Shown: piece by piece, positions 28,376 to 36,338 of the stretch
How the letters are laid out: every line of letters starts with the position of its first letter
Position numbering within the stretch: the stretch's first letter is position 1
Assembly (NCBI GenBank): GCA_021775805.1
Contig: JAJFHD010000014.1
Span: 41,880-105,879, forward strand
Source of the DNA: Alphaproteobacteria bacterium
GTDB taxonomy: Bacteria; Pseudomonadota; Alphaproteobacteria; Rhizobiales; JAJFHC01
Reading direction: 5' to 3'
DNA: 64,000 nt
The notes under the pieces: generated by a model
Database searches by the model: none
The model's input: the letters and a program-made list of their open reading frames with translations, nothing else
Told to the model about the DNA's origin: nothing
Program-made: the position numbers and the translations under genes

Positions 28376-28418
28376 ACAATGGCGGGGCGGCCGAATGGCC
28401 GTCCCGTCGGGCCATTGT
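28376..28418 (+). terminator. Long two-part hairpin after bioY
   Basis: Outer arms ACAATGGC (28376-28383) and GCCATTGT (28411-28418) pair perfectly. Inside them GGGGCGGCC and GGCCGTCCC pair around a GAAT loop with one G-U, and GTCGG is left as a bulge. The 43-base stem begins 10 bases after the bioY stop. It lacks a T tract, so it may be a factor-assisted terminator or a 3' stabilising stem. Confidence 0.5.
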
Positions 28419-28550
28419 GATACCCGCTTCATGGCGCGCGCTTTCCTGACGTTGACTTCATAGTTGCAGAGCGATGTCACGATTGGTGACCGTGAGAATG
28501 CCCAGGTTTAAAGCAACGACCCGATTATGTCGGATGATTTTCCAGGCCAT

Positions 28551-29321
28551 TCACTGCGGGCCACGTCGATGCAGGTCGTACATCTTCTGGCAAAACAATC
28601 CAGCAGGTCGGGCTCGAAGTTCCTTCACAACCGCCTGCATGGCATCCGGCAGAATGTCCAGCTCCGGCAGATTGCCGGCATAACCGTGCGCCAGTACCAT
28701 TGGTGCGGCGCCTGCAGCAAAGGTCAAATCGGCAATCGTGAATTGGTCGCCGGTTAGGTAGTTGCGACCGTCATCAAGTAATGCTTCTACCTTATCGAAC
28801 GCTTCGTGAACTATTGCCAACCCCTTTTTTGCATTGTCCTCGTTTAGATCGAGCCCTTTTGTGAGAATGAACCGGATGATCGGGAACGAGACCGACGCGA
28901 TGACGCGCTCGAAAGAAGGCGTTCCCGTGGTAAAACTCCGCCAGACAAGGTCCTTTTGTTTCAACATGTGCCAGTAGGAATATTTCACAGCGCCGTGCGC
29001 GCGCATCTGGCGATGAAAATATTCTCGCAATTCGAGGGTCAACCGGCGCTGCTCCAGGTCGGCGGGCACCAGCTGTTTGGCCGCCGATGCCAGGGGGTCG
29101 TAATGGTGAACAATGTCTTCTTCGGTGCGGAATTTGTCGCTGCCATCCACAATTAAGGGCCGTTGATCGTTGCCTGTGCGATACCAGGCGAGGGCGAGAA
29201 CGTGAAACACCGGCACATGTAGGCTCTCGGCAAGTTCCATACCCCAATGCTGAAACAACCATCGGCAAACATCCGTGCTGACGGCGGGAGCCAGATTGAC
29301 AAGTATTCGCGGGTGCGTCAT
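28551..29321 (-). CDS. Glutathione S-transferase-like protein
   Basis: 256 aa. GGGAGA precedes ATG 29321. The C-terminal all-alpha GST-like domain is the recognisable part: a central helix set and LTGDQFTIADLTFAAGAAPM (~190-210), which fits the conserved N-capping/hydrophobic-staple motif T-x-A-D of GSTs. The N-terminal ~80 residues (NLAPAVSTDVCRWLFQHWGM, then LIVDGSDKF) would form the thioredoxin-like domain, with Ser or Thr near residue 15 as possible glutathione contact. Residues ~60-130 are longer than in a typical 200-aa GST. It is on the same strand as, and 159 bases downstream of, the P450 gene, so it could serve the same pathway. Confidence 0.7.
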   Translation of the reverse strand: MTHPRILVNLAPAVSTDVCRWLFQHWGMELAESLHVPVFHVLALAWYRTGNDQRPLIVDGSDKFRTEEDIVHHYDPLASAAKQLVPADLEQRRLTLELREYFHRQMRAHGAVKYSYWHMLKQKDLVWRSFTTGTPSFERVIASVSFPIIRFILTKGLDLNEDNAKKGLAIVHEAFDKVEALLDDGRNYLTGDQFTIADLTFAAGAAPMVLAHGYAGNLPELDILPDAMQAVVKELRARPAGLFCQKMYDLHRRGPQ

Positions 29322-29480
29322 GGGGAATCTCCCGTCAGGGTTGCAAAGAAGCGGCGCTGTCGCGACAGTGCGCCGCTGATCCCTTTCGGTATAGGTACCG
29401 AAAATGCCATCCGGTTATGGAATGACCCAATTGCTGGATGGTTGGACAATACGATGACCGGTCTACCCGCAAGCATTGGA

Positions 29481-30872
29481 CTACGGAGCGTCGTAATGAA
29501 GAACCATTTGCTTGGGAAACGGCGTGGAGATATCCATCTGACCTTCGGGCCCGGGCGCCCGCTGCAAGTTCTTCAGCTTCAACACCGGCTTCAAAATCGC
29601 AGGAATAATGGCGAGGTTGATCGCAGCACCAAAGCAGGCGTGCATTCCGTAACCCCAGGTCAGGTAAGTTTCCCGGGGTCTGTCTGCCAGAAAACTGGAG
29701 GCGTCAGGCACTTCCAACGTATCGAACGCCGCTGAGAAAGTCGCCGCGAACACCATCGTGCCTTTCGGAATCTTCCTCTGGCGCAGGGTAGACCGGGCAA
29801 TGACGGCATCGCGGGTTGCCCGTCGATAAATCAGCGGTTGGTGTGGGTTGAATCTGAGAGCTTCCAGTATGTATTGGCACAGCAGCGCGTCGTCGTCTTC
29901 ACGTGCCGCTTTCTGCGCACCGGCAAGAGCGTCCGGCCGGCGCAGCAATTCGTCGATTGCCAGTACACTGGCCTTTGAAATTGTCGGAATTGCGCCGATC
30001 AACAGGCCAATCAGATTGTTGCGGATGCCAAGATCATCCATGCCCGGCGTCGCTGCTGATTGTAGTGCCAGACAACGGTTTAGCACATTTTCGTCATCGG
30101 TCGGATTTGCCTTATGTTCCGAGATGACCCCATCCAGATAGGCCCGGCCTGCAGCGGCTGCGGTAAGCGCCTGCTTCTCAATGTCCGGATCGGCGCTGAG
30201 GTCGGCAAACAGATACCAGAACATGATCGTCGTCCATTCGATCATCTCTGGTTCGGATGGTCCGGGCGTACCAAAATAGTGGCCAACCATGTCGGCCGGC
30301 ACACGCAAGCTCAGGTCCTTCGGCAGGTCAATGGAACCGTTCTGTGCCGCGACAAGTTCCTCCGCTTTTGCGGTTGCCCGCGGCAGTATTATTTTGGCAA
30401 CATCGCTTGCGCGCGCCGCCAGACGCATGGCGGAGGTGTCCCGGGTGTAGGGCCAGCCCGGCTGCATCCCGAGGAAGAAATTCTCCCCATCGGTAATGTT
30501 CCGCATACGGGGGCCATAGACCACTTCGAATTCATCGTTGCGGTTCAGGACGTCGAGCACATCCTCCCGTCGTGTGACGATGGCGGTGCCGTTGTTCTCG
30601 TAGCATTTCACGAGCGAGCGCGAGATTAAAATGTTTGGAATGAAGGCGCGCAGCACGGAAAAGCCGTAACGTTGGCCGTCGGGCCCCGCCACTTTTGCAA
30701 TCAACCGGGTTTTGACGGTCCCACCGCTCCCCGCCAGCGCTGACAAACCGATGCCAATCAATCGGACCAGGCTCCATAAGCCATTGGCCCAACTGAAGAT
30801 TGCTTGCAGGGGGGCGGTGATCAAGTTTGCGATTATGGCCATGAAGTTTACACCCGGTTTGCCTGTTGCCAC
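29481..30872 (-). CDS. Cytochrome P450
   Basis: 463 aa. The heme-thiolate loop is WGYGMHACFGAAIN with Cys413, a variant of the usual FGxGxHxCxG in which Trp replaces Phe. The ExxR pair is E337-ALR340 with a supporting YRRATR about 12 residues later. The I-helix oxygen-activation Thr region is atypical (LLIGAIPTISKASVLAID), lacking a clear A/G-G-x-D/E-T, as in P450s that isomerise or cleave peroxides rather than use O2. The N-terminus is hydrophobic (residues ~8-50), possibly membrane-associating. Start GTG 30872 lies 27 bases after the peroxidase stop; ATG 30842 is an alternative. No ferredoxin or reductase gene is nearby. Confidence 0.88.
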   Translation of the reverse strand: MATGKPGVNFMAIIANLITAPLQAIFSWANGLWSLVRLIGIGLSALAGSGGTVKTRLIAKVAGPDGQRYGFSVLRAFIPNILISRSLVKCYENNGTAIVTRREDVLDVLNRNDEFEVVYGPRMRNITDGENFFLGMQPGWPYTRDTSAMRLAARASDVAKIILPRATAKAEELVAAQNGSIDLPKDLSLRVPADMVGHYFGTPGPSEPEMIEWTTIMFWYLFADLSADPDIEKQALTAAAAGRAYLDGVISEHKANPTDDENVLNRCLALQSAATPGMDDLGIRNNLIGLLIGAIPTISKASVLAIDELLRRPDALAGAQKAAREDDDALLCQYILEALRFNPHQPLIYRRATRDAVIARSTLRQRKIPKGTMVFAATFSAAFDTLEVPDASSFLADRPRETYLTWGYGMHACFGAAINLAIIPAILKPVLKLKNLQRAPGPEGQMDISTPFPKQMVLHYDAP

Positions 30873-30898
30873 CGCGCCAAGGCTGTCGTTTTAGCTGA

Positions 30899-32623
30899 TC
30901 ATGTTGGGTCGATGATGCCCTGTGCGATCAACCAAAGTGCTGTCACGCTCGGGATGAAGAAATAGTCGCCGCCTCGGGTTTCAACGAACTGTGGAAGATT
31001 ATCGCAAATATAGGGCGGCTTCTTGGTCGCCGGATCCGACGGAATTGTGTGGCGCTTGTGTTTTGAGTGATTGCCCAGGAGCGGGCAGGTGTTGTTGCCC
31101 TGATTGAAGTCGAGTCCGTACTGAATCCATTGTTGTTGAACAAATTCAAACTGACGAAAAATGCTCGCGCAAATCACCATGAAGGCGATGCCCTGTTCCG
31201 TCTTGTCGGTTTGCTGGCCGGCGGGCTTGTCGCCATAGGGCAATCCACGTCTCAGAATACGGCGCCTTTTGTTCAACTGTGTCGTGGCATTGGGATTGGT
31301 CTCGTCCGGATCATTGGTAGGATCGAGATAGTCGCGTGTGTTTACCCGCCGCAGATGCGAGCCGCTCGGGCATTTGAAGCCTCGGATGTCGTCACCATAC
31401 TTGAAGCTGGTAATGTGGTCGGACGCCCTATACTCCTGCAAGTTGCCAAGTCGTGTCTTTGGATCGGTATCTTCGAGCCCCCTTTCGGCGACCACATCTC
31501 TCCATTCCTCGTGGGTTCCGGCCCGGGACAATGGGACACCGTCGGGCCAGCGTCCGACAAGTTTCGCCTTGAGTGTCACTTCGGCTTCAGCCGCATCCAT
31601 GCCCATCACCTTGGCGAACTTCTTCGCTTCGGTGGCCATGTATTCATTGAAACTGCCAACATTCTGATGCAGTTTTCGGTAGACCATGAAGGACCCGTTG
31701 CGCATGAACTCATCGGGGCGGGCCGCTGGTGGGTCCTCCTGGCCTTCATCGGGATGGCCGAGCAGGAACTCGCCGGTTGCCAGCGGTTGCCATCCCTCCT
31801 CGGGAGAGGCCCACTTGCCCTGTTTGGGCGGCATCCATTTGCCGCGCCCCAAGACCCGTTTCTTCTGGATTTCCGGTGTAAACTGACCTTCGAAAACCGG
31901 GTTGCCGATACCGTCAGAGAATCCAAAGTGCTCTTTTGGGGTGGGAATTTTGCCCAACCCGTCGACTTTCTCAAAAATGACACTGGCCGCCTGGTAGTAT
32001 TGACTGTGGTCTCCGTCGTCGTTCACCTTGCCGTTCTGTGCAAGAATCCTGATACCGCCAATTTCCTTGCACAGACCAACCAGCCATTTTGTCTGTTCCT
32101 CGAGTTCGGGCACGGGCTGATCCGTACCTGGTTCAACGTGAGCGTTCATTGAAATCCAGATATGAACGCTGCTGTCGGTTTGCGGCACGTTGTTTTTCCA
32201 GATCGGATCCCAATTGGCGTCCCACGACGGTTCCGCCTCGGAAACTGGTGGTTCTTGATTTCTGTCGCCGAGTATGTGAGCGCGCGCCTTCATGCCGTCG
32301 ATAAATTCCGGTGGCATGGACTTCAAAGTTCTGGTTGGCAGATTCAGCGCCAGCAGGCCGTAGAACGTGAACGCGATGTTCAGCGTAACCTTGGGTGGAC
32401 CTCCTGGCTCCCCCGGTTTTATGTTCTTGTCCCATTCCGTCGCTGTCGTGATCCGGTGCCGGACCGCATCGACAAATCTTCGGCCCTTCTCGCCCTCTTT
32501 TGGACCCTCGGCCCCGCTTGCCTCGATATGCAAAAAGAAATAGCGCGCCACCGGGAAGTTTTTTTTGCCGTAAGCGTGCACGATATTGCCCTGGATGTCG
32601 GCAAGGTCGAGTCTTCTGGTCAT
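30899..32623 (-). CDS. DyP-type heme peroxidase (long form)
   Basis: 574 aa, well above the 300-450 aa of most bacterial DyPs. The hallmark GFSDG (GxxDG) is at residues 234-238 with the catalytic Asp237, in FGFSDGIGNPVFEG. The proximal heme ligand is His423 in CPSGSHLRRVNTRD, and RRRILRRGLPYG (~455) holds the conserved Arg region. The N-terminus starts directly with LADIQGNIVHAYGKKNF, a typical IQG motif, with no signal peptide, so it should be cytoplasmic. It lies between the 383-aa partner gene (12 bases) and the P450 gene (26 bases) in one minus-strand operon. It would use H2O2 or an organic peroxide; the substrate is unknown. Confidence 0.93.
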   Translation of the reverse strand: MTRRLDLADIQGNIVHAYGKKNFPVARYFFLHIEASGAEGPKEGEKGRRFVDAVRHRITTATEWDKNIKPGEPGGPPKVTLNIAFTFYGLLALNLPTRTLKSMPPEFIDGMKARAHILGDRNQEPPVSEAEPSWDANWDPIWKNNVPQTDSSVHIWISMNAHVEPGTDQPVPELEEQTKWLVGLCKEIGGIRILAQNGKVNDDGDHSQYYQAASVIFEKVDGLGKIPTPKEHFGFSDGIGNPVFEGQFTPEIQKKRVLGRGKWMPPKQGKWASPEEGWQPLATGEFLLGHPDEGQEDPPAARPDEFMRNGSFMVYRKLHQNVGSFNEYMATEAKKFAKVMGMDAAEAEVTLKAKLVGRWPDGVPLSRAGTHEEWRDVVAERGLEDTDPKTRLGNLQEYRASDHITSFKYGDDIRGFKCPSGSHLRRVNTRDYLDPTNDPDETNPNATTQLNKRRRILRRGLPYGDKPAGQQTDKTEQGIAFMVICASIFRQFEFVQQQWIQYGLDFNQGNNTCPLLGNHSKHKRHTIPSDPATKKPPYICDNLPQFVETRGGDYFFIPSVTALWLIAQGIIDPT

Positions 32624-32635
32624 CGCTTGCGCCCT

Positions 32636-33787
32636 TTATGGTTGAACCGCGCCACTCTCGCTGGAACTGATATATCCGGGCCGCTGCGTCGGCCGGTTTT
32701 TGTCTTGCGGATTGTGTTTGTCGATGAAATCGCGGAACGCGGAGTGCAGGTCCTCCGGTGGCACGCCCTGATTTTCGATGACAAAATCGGCAAACTTCTG
32801 CTGCAGATAGAGCGCCTTCAGGACCGACGGCAAATCGCCATGTTTGGGTGGCGGAAAAGGCTTGTTACCGTTCCACATGACCCATTTGTAGGCGATGGTC
32901 AACGCAACCGCGGTGAGCAGAAGTGCGCCCAGGGCAACGATACCGGGCGACCAGCCGAGAAAAAACAGTCGCTCTACGCCGAACAGCCAACAGCCCGTAG
33001 CAATCACGAATGCAATCGGAGGAAAAAGGGACAAGACGCTCAGGGGAAGCAATGGCAGCGACTTGATACTCGGGGGTTCAATCCAGTAGTCATGAAACGG
33101 CATGGTCGTCTCGACTTGGTGATTTGACATATAGCGTACGAAGCTCTCAGCATCCGTCACCGCATTGAACCCAACACAGTTTTCGAACACAGCCTGCATC
33201 TCCACCGGGGCGGTGTCCCATAGCTTCTTCAGATAACTGTCGCGCACCTTGTCCTGTTCATCTGCGCTGATCTCAGCCGGCAAAGCAGCGCCATCCTGGC
33301 TCACGGCGTCGAATTCCGTAGCGAAGAGAAGGTAGGGTGTCTTCAGTTTATCTATGTGCTGCGGAACGAGCGGCGGCTCGTAAGGTCCGAACAACGTCTG
33401 AAATACTCGAAACCGCCGCAGAATATCCATCAACGGGTTTGCTGCGGAGCGGCCATTGAATATCGCGTTCTCGATCAGAACCAGGCGGCTCAGGTGGTTC
33501 CGTGTGTTGCGCGCGAACGGACTCATCACATCAATATCGATCGTTGCCGGTGATTGCAGGGCGGTTGGCAATGTGGCCAACACGGCGCGCAAACGCTGCG
33601 CCCACGAAACTTCGGATATGGCCTTGGGCTGATAACCTGCGACGCCTTGGTTTTCGGCCCCGGCGATGGCCTGCAAATACCTTGTGTCCCAGTCATTTGC
33701 CCCTTCGTTCGGATCCCTCTTGATCGTCTCTGTTTTCACGGGAACGAGTATCGTCAGAAAGTATGTTCCGGCATCGAAATTCGGCAT
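32636..33787 (-). CDS. Membrane-anchored protein of the DyP/P450 operon, unknown
   Basis: 383 aa. ATG 33787 overlaps the preceding gene's stop (TGATG) and has GGGGGAG upstream. The N-terminal ~230 residues show an alpha/beta pattern: YFLTILVPVKT (~8), HLSRLVLIENAIFN (~98), TPYLLFATEFDA (~150) and MQAVFENCVGFNAV (~198). The same ordered pattern (FARW/SRL strand, LLF-x-x-x-F-D/N strand, then a C or W helix) occurs in the 237-aa neighbour. Two hydrophobic segments at ~244-272 and ~276-300 form a C-terminal hairpin anchor, followed by a charged tail of ~80 residues. No known catalytic motif was recognised. Confidence 0.7.
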   Translation of the reverse strand: MPNFDAGTYFLTILVPVKTETIKRDPNEGANDWDTRYLQAIAGAENQGVAGYQPKAISEVSWAQRLRAVLATLPTALQSPATIDIDVMSPFARNTRNHLSRLVLIENAIFNGRSAANPLMDILRRFRVFQTLFGPYEPPLVPQHIDKLKTPYLLFATEFDAVSQDGAALPAEISADEQDKVRDSYLKKLWDTAPVEMQAVFENCVGFNAVTDAESFVRYMSNHQVETTMPFHDYWIEPPSIKSLPLLPLSVLSLFPPIAFVIATGCWLFGVERLFFLGWSPGIVALGALLLTAVALTIAYKWVMWNGNKPFPPPKHGDLPSVLKALYLQQKFADFVIENQGVPPEDLHSAFRDFIDKHNPQDKNRPTQRPGYISSSESGAVQP

Positions 33788-34500
33788 CACACAACTCCCC
33801 CTGACGGGTTTCGTCGGTTCTGGCGCCAGATATCAATCACCATGTTTTTGCGGTTTGTATCGGCGTTGGCCGTATCGCGGCTGGCGATCGGGGCGAGACC
33901 TGGATCTCCGAGGCAGCTCTGGACTTTGCCCAGGGCTTCACCGTAGGCGGCGGCGAATTCTTCTATGGCCTGAGGCGAACTGTCTGGATTGAATTTTTGG
34001 GTGAGGTCCAGCAACGCGTCGTAGACCTTAAGCGCGCATTTCACATCGCGCTGCGCAGAGCCCGGCGTTGCGTTGTAATAGTAATCGGTGTCGATCTGAT
34101 TGTACGCGATATAGTTTTTGAAGGGTGTAATCGGCAGGGACCGCGGGTATTTGGTGCTGGAATACCAAAACAGATCGAGACCATCCGGAATCCCATCGGA
34201 GAATGCGTCGATGTACTGATCCCAGGTGCCATTGAAATTGGAACAAAACAACATGTAGTCGTTCTTGACGGTTGGCTTTGCATCAGCTTGGCTTGCGTCC
34301 GCGCCGTCCGGGCGCGGCCACTGGTCTGGTTTTACGATGGTCCAGCGTGCGAAGTGGATTAGACTGAGGCCAAGAAGCCCTTCAAGTCTATCGGGTAGGC
34401 CGCGAACGAACATGAAAATCAACCGATTGATCCAGGTTCTACTGGGTTTCATGGGCGTAAGCACATTCATTGCATAGGCTTTGCCGGCGATGTTTGACAT
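33787..34500 (-). CDS. Soluble partner protein of the DyP/P450 operon, unknown
   Basis: 237 aa, first gene of the four-gene operon. Segments: LSLIHFARWTIV (~46), DYMLFCSNFNGTWDQYIDAF (~80-99), GLDLFWYSSTKYPRS (~107), TPFKNYIAYNQIDTDYYYNA (~124) and a helical tail. The order HFARW then LF-S-N-F-N-G then a Trp/Tyr-rich strand suggests a ferredoxin-like dimeric alpha/beta barrel, the fold also used by DyP peroxidases, but no heme ligand can be assigned. It resembles the N-terminal part of the 383-aa neighbour, suggesting shared ancestry. Function unknown. A promoter-like pair lies about 25-53 bases upstream. Confidence 0.7.
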   Translation of the reverse strand: MSNIAGKAYAMNVLTPMKPSRTWINRLIFMFVRGLPDRLEGLLGLSLIHFARWTIVKPDQWPRPDGADASQADAKPTVKNDYMLFCSNFNGTWDQYIDAFSDGIPDGLDLFWYSSTKYPRSLPITPFKNYIAYNQIDTDYYYNATPGSAQRDVKCALKVYDALLDLTQKFNPDSSPQAIEEFAAAYGEALGKVQSCLGDPGLAPIASRDTANADTNRKNMVIDIWRQNRRNPSGGVV

Positions 34501-34954
34501 TTACGAACTCCCCATTCGCAGAATTCTTGTATTTTTGATTTAGGATCGTCAAAAAGTATATTTGGACTATAGGCAGGGCGTCACAGAAATTCCACACGTA
34601 TCGGCACTGTAAACACCAAATAAACTGAAACCTCTCGCATTATTCAGTTTTTTCAGAACATTCTTTCTGTGGATTGCACAAGTCCAGAAGAGAAAAATAC
34701 AAACATGGGCCGCTTCGGTGCACGTAGTACACAACGAAACGGCGTTACAAAGTTTGTCGTCTGCGCCGGTCATTGTATGCATGCAGCGCCCGTGCCGGAA
34801 TATCCCTGTCGCGCCCGACTCTGTTACACCGCTTCTTCGGTGTTGCACAAAGGGGACCGCATATTTGTCGTATTATTGCCAGCAATGCCCAACGTGCAGG
34901 CTGTATCGGTCCGATGATGCGAATCCCAGAGTGCCATCAAAGCTCTCGTTAGCG
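34501..34954. other. Intergenic region upstream of the DyP/P450 operon
   Basis: 454 bases between the operon start and the 3' end of the DUF3750 gene. The left 150 bases are AT-rich and hold the candidate promoter; the rest has short open frames on both strands without family sequence. No gene supported. Confidence 0.6.
34526..34553 (-). promoter_or_regulatory. Candidate promoter for the DyP/P450 operon
   Basis: On the minus strand TTGACG (34553-34548) is followed 16 bases later by TACAAG (34531-34526), which is about 25 bases upstream of the first operon start codon. The surrounding sequence is AT-rich. The -35 is good; the -10 is weak. Confidence 0.35.
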
Positions 34955-35716
34955 TCAAGGCTCGGCATGCGCGGAAAGCCCGGCGCCGACGCGTCCGAAG
35001 GCTGGAAGTTTGATGGCAAGATCCTGTGGGTCGAGCCCGATCGTGAGGCCAAGGAGGTTGAGTTCAAACCCTTCAAGACGACCGAGGGTGGCGCCCACAA
35101 GGCCCGAATAGGAAAACTGCCAGCCGGTGCCCGATGGCGACGGCCCGGAATTGAAGCCCGGCCCCATGAAGTCCTTGCCTACAGCGGTTGCCGGCATCTC
35201 CAGGCCAAGGTCGGGCAGGGAGCGGGCAACCCAGGCCACGAATGTATTGGAGTTGGGGCCGGGCCAGATCTTGTAGGTGCCGCGTTCATGAAACGGGTAC
35301 GAAACGACGGCGGCTTCGATTTGCGGGATCAGTCTTTTCGCCGCTTGGCCGCGGACTTCGTGGATGACCTTGGGTATGTTGCTGTACCAGCGCCCGTCGA
35401 CGGGATAGTTGTTGAGTCGCACCGGTCGCCCCCAGCCGACCACGTCAAAGCGATCGAAGTGAGGAGCGTTTTCCCGTTTGAGGGCAATCCATGTGTGGAC
35501 CGCAAGCACACCTTTCCATCCGCCTGTCCGGGCGGCATAGATCTGAACGATGGCCTCCCGGTCAACCGTGGGGTCGGGGGCGATGCCGGACGACGACCAG
35601 TCGGCTTCGTGCCAGCTCGATGGGCCGCCCTTTGCGAAATACAGTCCCGCACCTGCTCCGATGGGCAGGACCACAAGGACCAGGAACGCAATAACAAAGA
35701 CCCGGAACCTCACCAT
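34955..35716 (-). CDS. DUF3750-family membrane-anchored protein
   Basis: 253 aa. One N-terminal membrane helix (residues ~5-27, RVFVIAFLVLVVLPIGAGAG), then a periplasmic domain. Conserved-looking blocks are IVQIYAARTGGWKGVLAVHTWIALK (~58-82), VVGWGRPVR (~92), YKIWPGPNSNTFVAWVARSLP (~150) and a C-terminal LNLLGLTIGLDPQDLAIKLP (~222), which I associate with the alphaproteobacterial DUF3750 family. The His/Trp/Asn-Ser-Asn-Thr-Phe pattern could be catalytic, but the function is not known. It stands alone, 125 bases downstream of hpaR. Confidence 0.75.
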   Translation of the reverse strand: MVRFRVFVIAFLVLVVLPIGAGAGLYFAKGGPSSWHEADWSSSGIAPDPTVDREAIVQIYAARTGGWKGVLAVHTWIALKRENAPHFDRFDVVGWGRPVRLNNYPVDGRWYSNIPKVIHEVRGQAAKRLIPQIEAAVVSYPFHERGTYKIWPGPNSNTFVAWVARSLPDLGLEMPATAVGKDFMGPGFNSGPSPSGTGWQFSYSGLVGATLGRLEGFELNLLGLTIGLDPQDLAIKLPAFGRVGAGLSAHAEP

Positions 35717-35840
35717 GAAGTATTTTCCGATAAACCTGTCATGGATGAACCATACAGTATTTCAGGGCCATTATGAGATCCGAAAGGGTGGATTTGATGC
35801 CAACTTTCCGTGACCCACGTGGCACCGCTCGACTGCAATT

Positions 35841-36323
35841 TCAAGCCGGTCTCACCAGTTTTCTCTTGTCGGCGCTTGGCGATCCTTTCGCGACGGGCCG
35901 GTCTTTCAACGTGTCTATCAGGGTATCGAGATCATGCATCAGACGGTCGTAGGTCTCGCTGCCAAGCGTGGTTTCTATGTTGTCATAGAGGTCTTCCGAA
36001 TGAGTGGAAGCCTGGTGAAAGAAACGCCGACCTCCAGGCGTGATACGCGTGTTGACCAGGCGGCCGTCGTCGGCAGAGCGTTCCTTGACGAGATACCCCA
36101 TGGCTTCAAGGTCACGCAGGATTCGCGAAAGGCTCGGCATGCGTATGCAGATCAACTGTGCCAGCGCTCCGGCATCGAGTTCGTTGTGTTCCGACAACGC
36201 CCTGAGCACCCGCCATTGCTGCTCGGTCACGCCTGACGCATTGAGGTGCGGGCGAAACCGGTCCATCACGGCTTCTCGGGCCTTCAGCAGTTTCAGGGGT
36301 AGGGAATTGTCCAGCGGCCGCAT
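35841..36323 (-). CDS. hpaR: MarR-family repressor of homoprotocatechuate genes
   Basis: 160 aa winged-helix regulator. It opens MRPLDNSLPLKLLKAREAVMDRFRPHL, the N-terminus typical of HpaR. The HTH/wing follows: VTEQQWRVLRALSEHNELDA (~33), RMPSLSRILRDLEAMGYLVK (~60) and DDGRLVNTRITPGGRRFF (~84-100). HpaR-type proteins repress hpa genes until 4-hydroxyphenylacetate or homoprotocatechuate binds. It is the last gene of the minus-strand arm (DapA-like, FAH, hpaR; 15 bases after FAH). The palindromes at 38149-38172 between the two arms are the likely binding site. Confidence 0.88.
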   Translation of the reverse strand: MRPLDNSLPLKLLKAREAVMDRFRPHLNASGVTEQQWRVLRALSEHNELDAGALAQLICIRMPSLSRILRDLEAMGYLVKERSADDGRLVNTRITPGGRRFFHQASTHSEDLYDNIETTLGSETYDRLMHDLDTLIDTLKDRPVAKGSPSADKRKLVRPA

Positions 36324-36338
36324 GGTCTGAATCCGGTC

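Noticed and set aside
31067..32152. A 361-codon open frame on the plus strand
   Set aside because: Opposite the DyP gene, whose heme motifs fix the real frame.
34718..35776. A 352-codon open frame on the plus strand
   Set aside because: Mostly mirror of the DUF3750 gene and its upstream region; no ribosome site and no family sequence.
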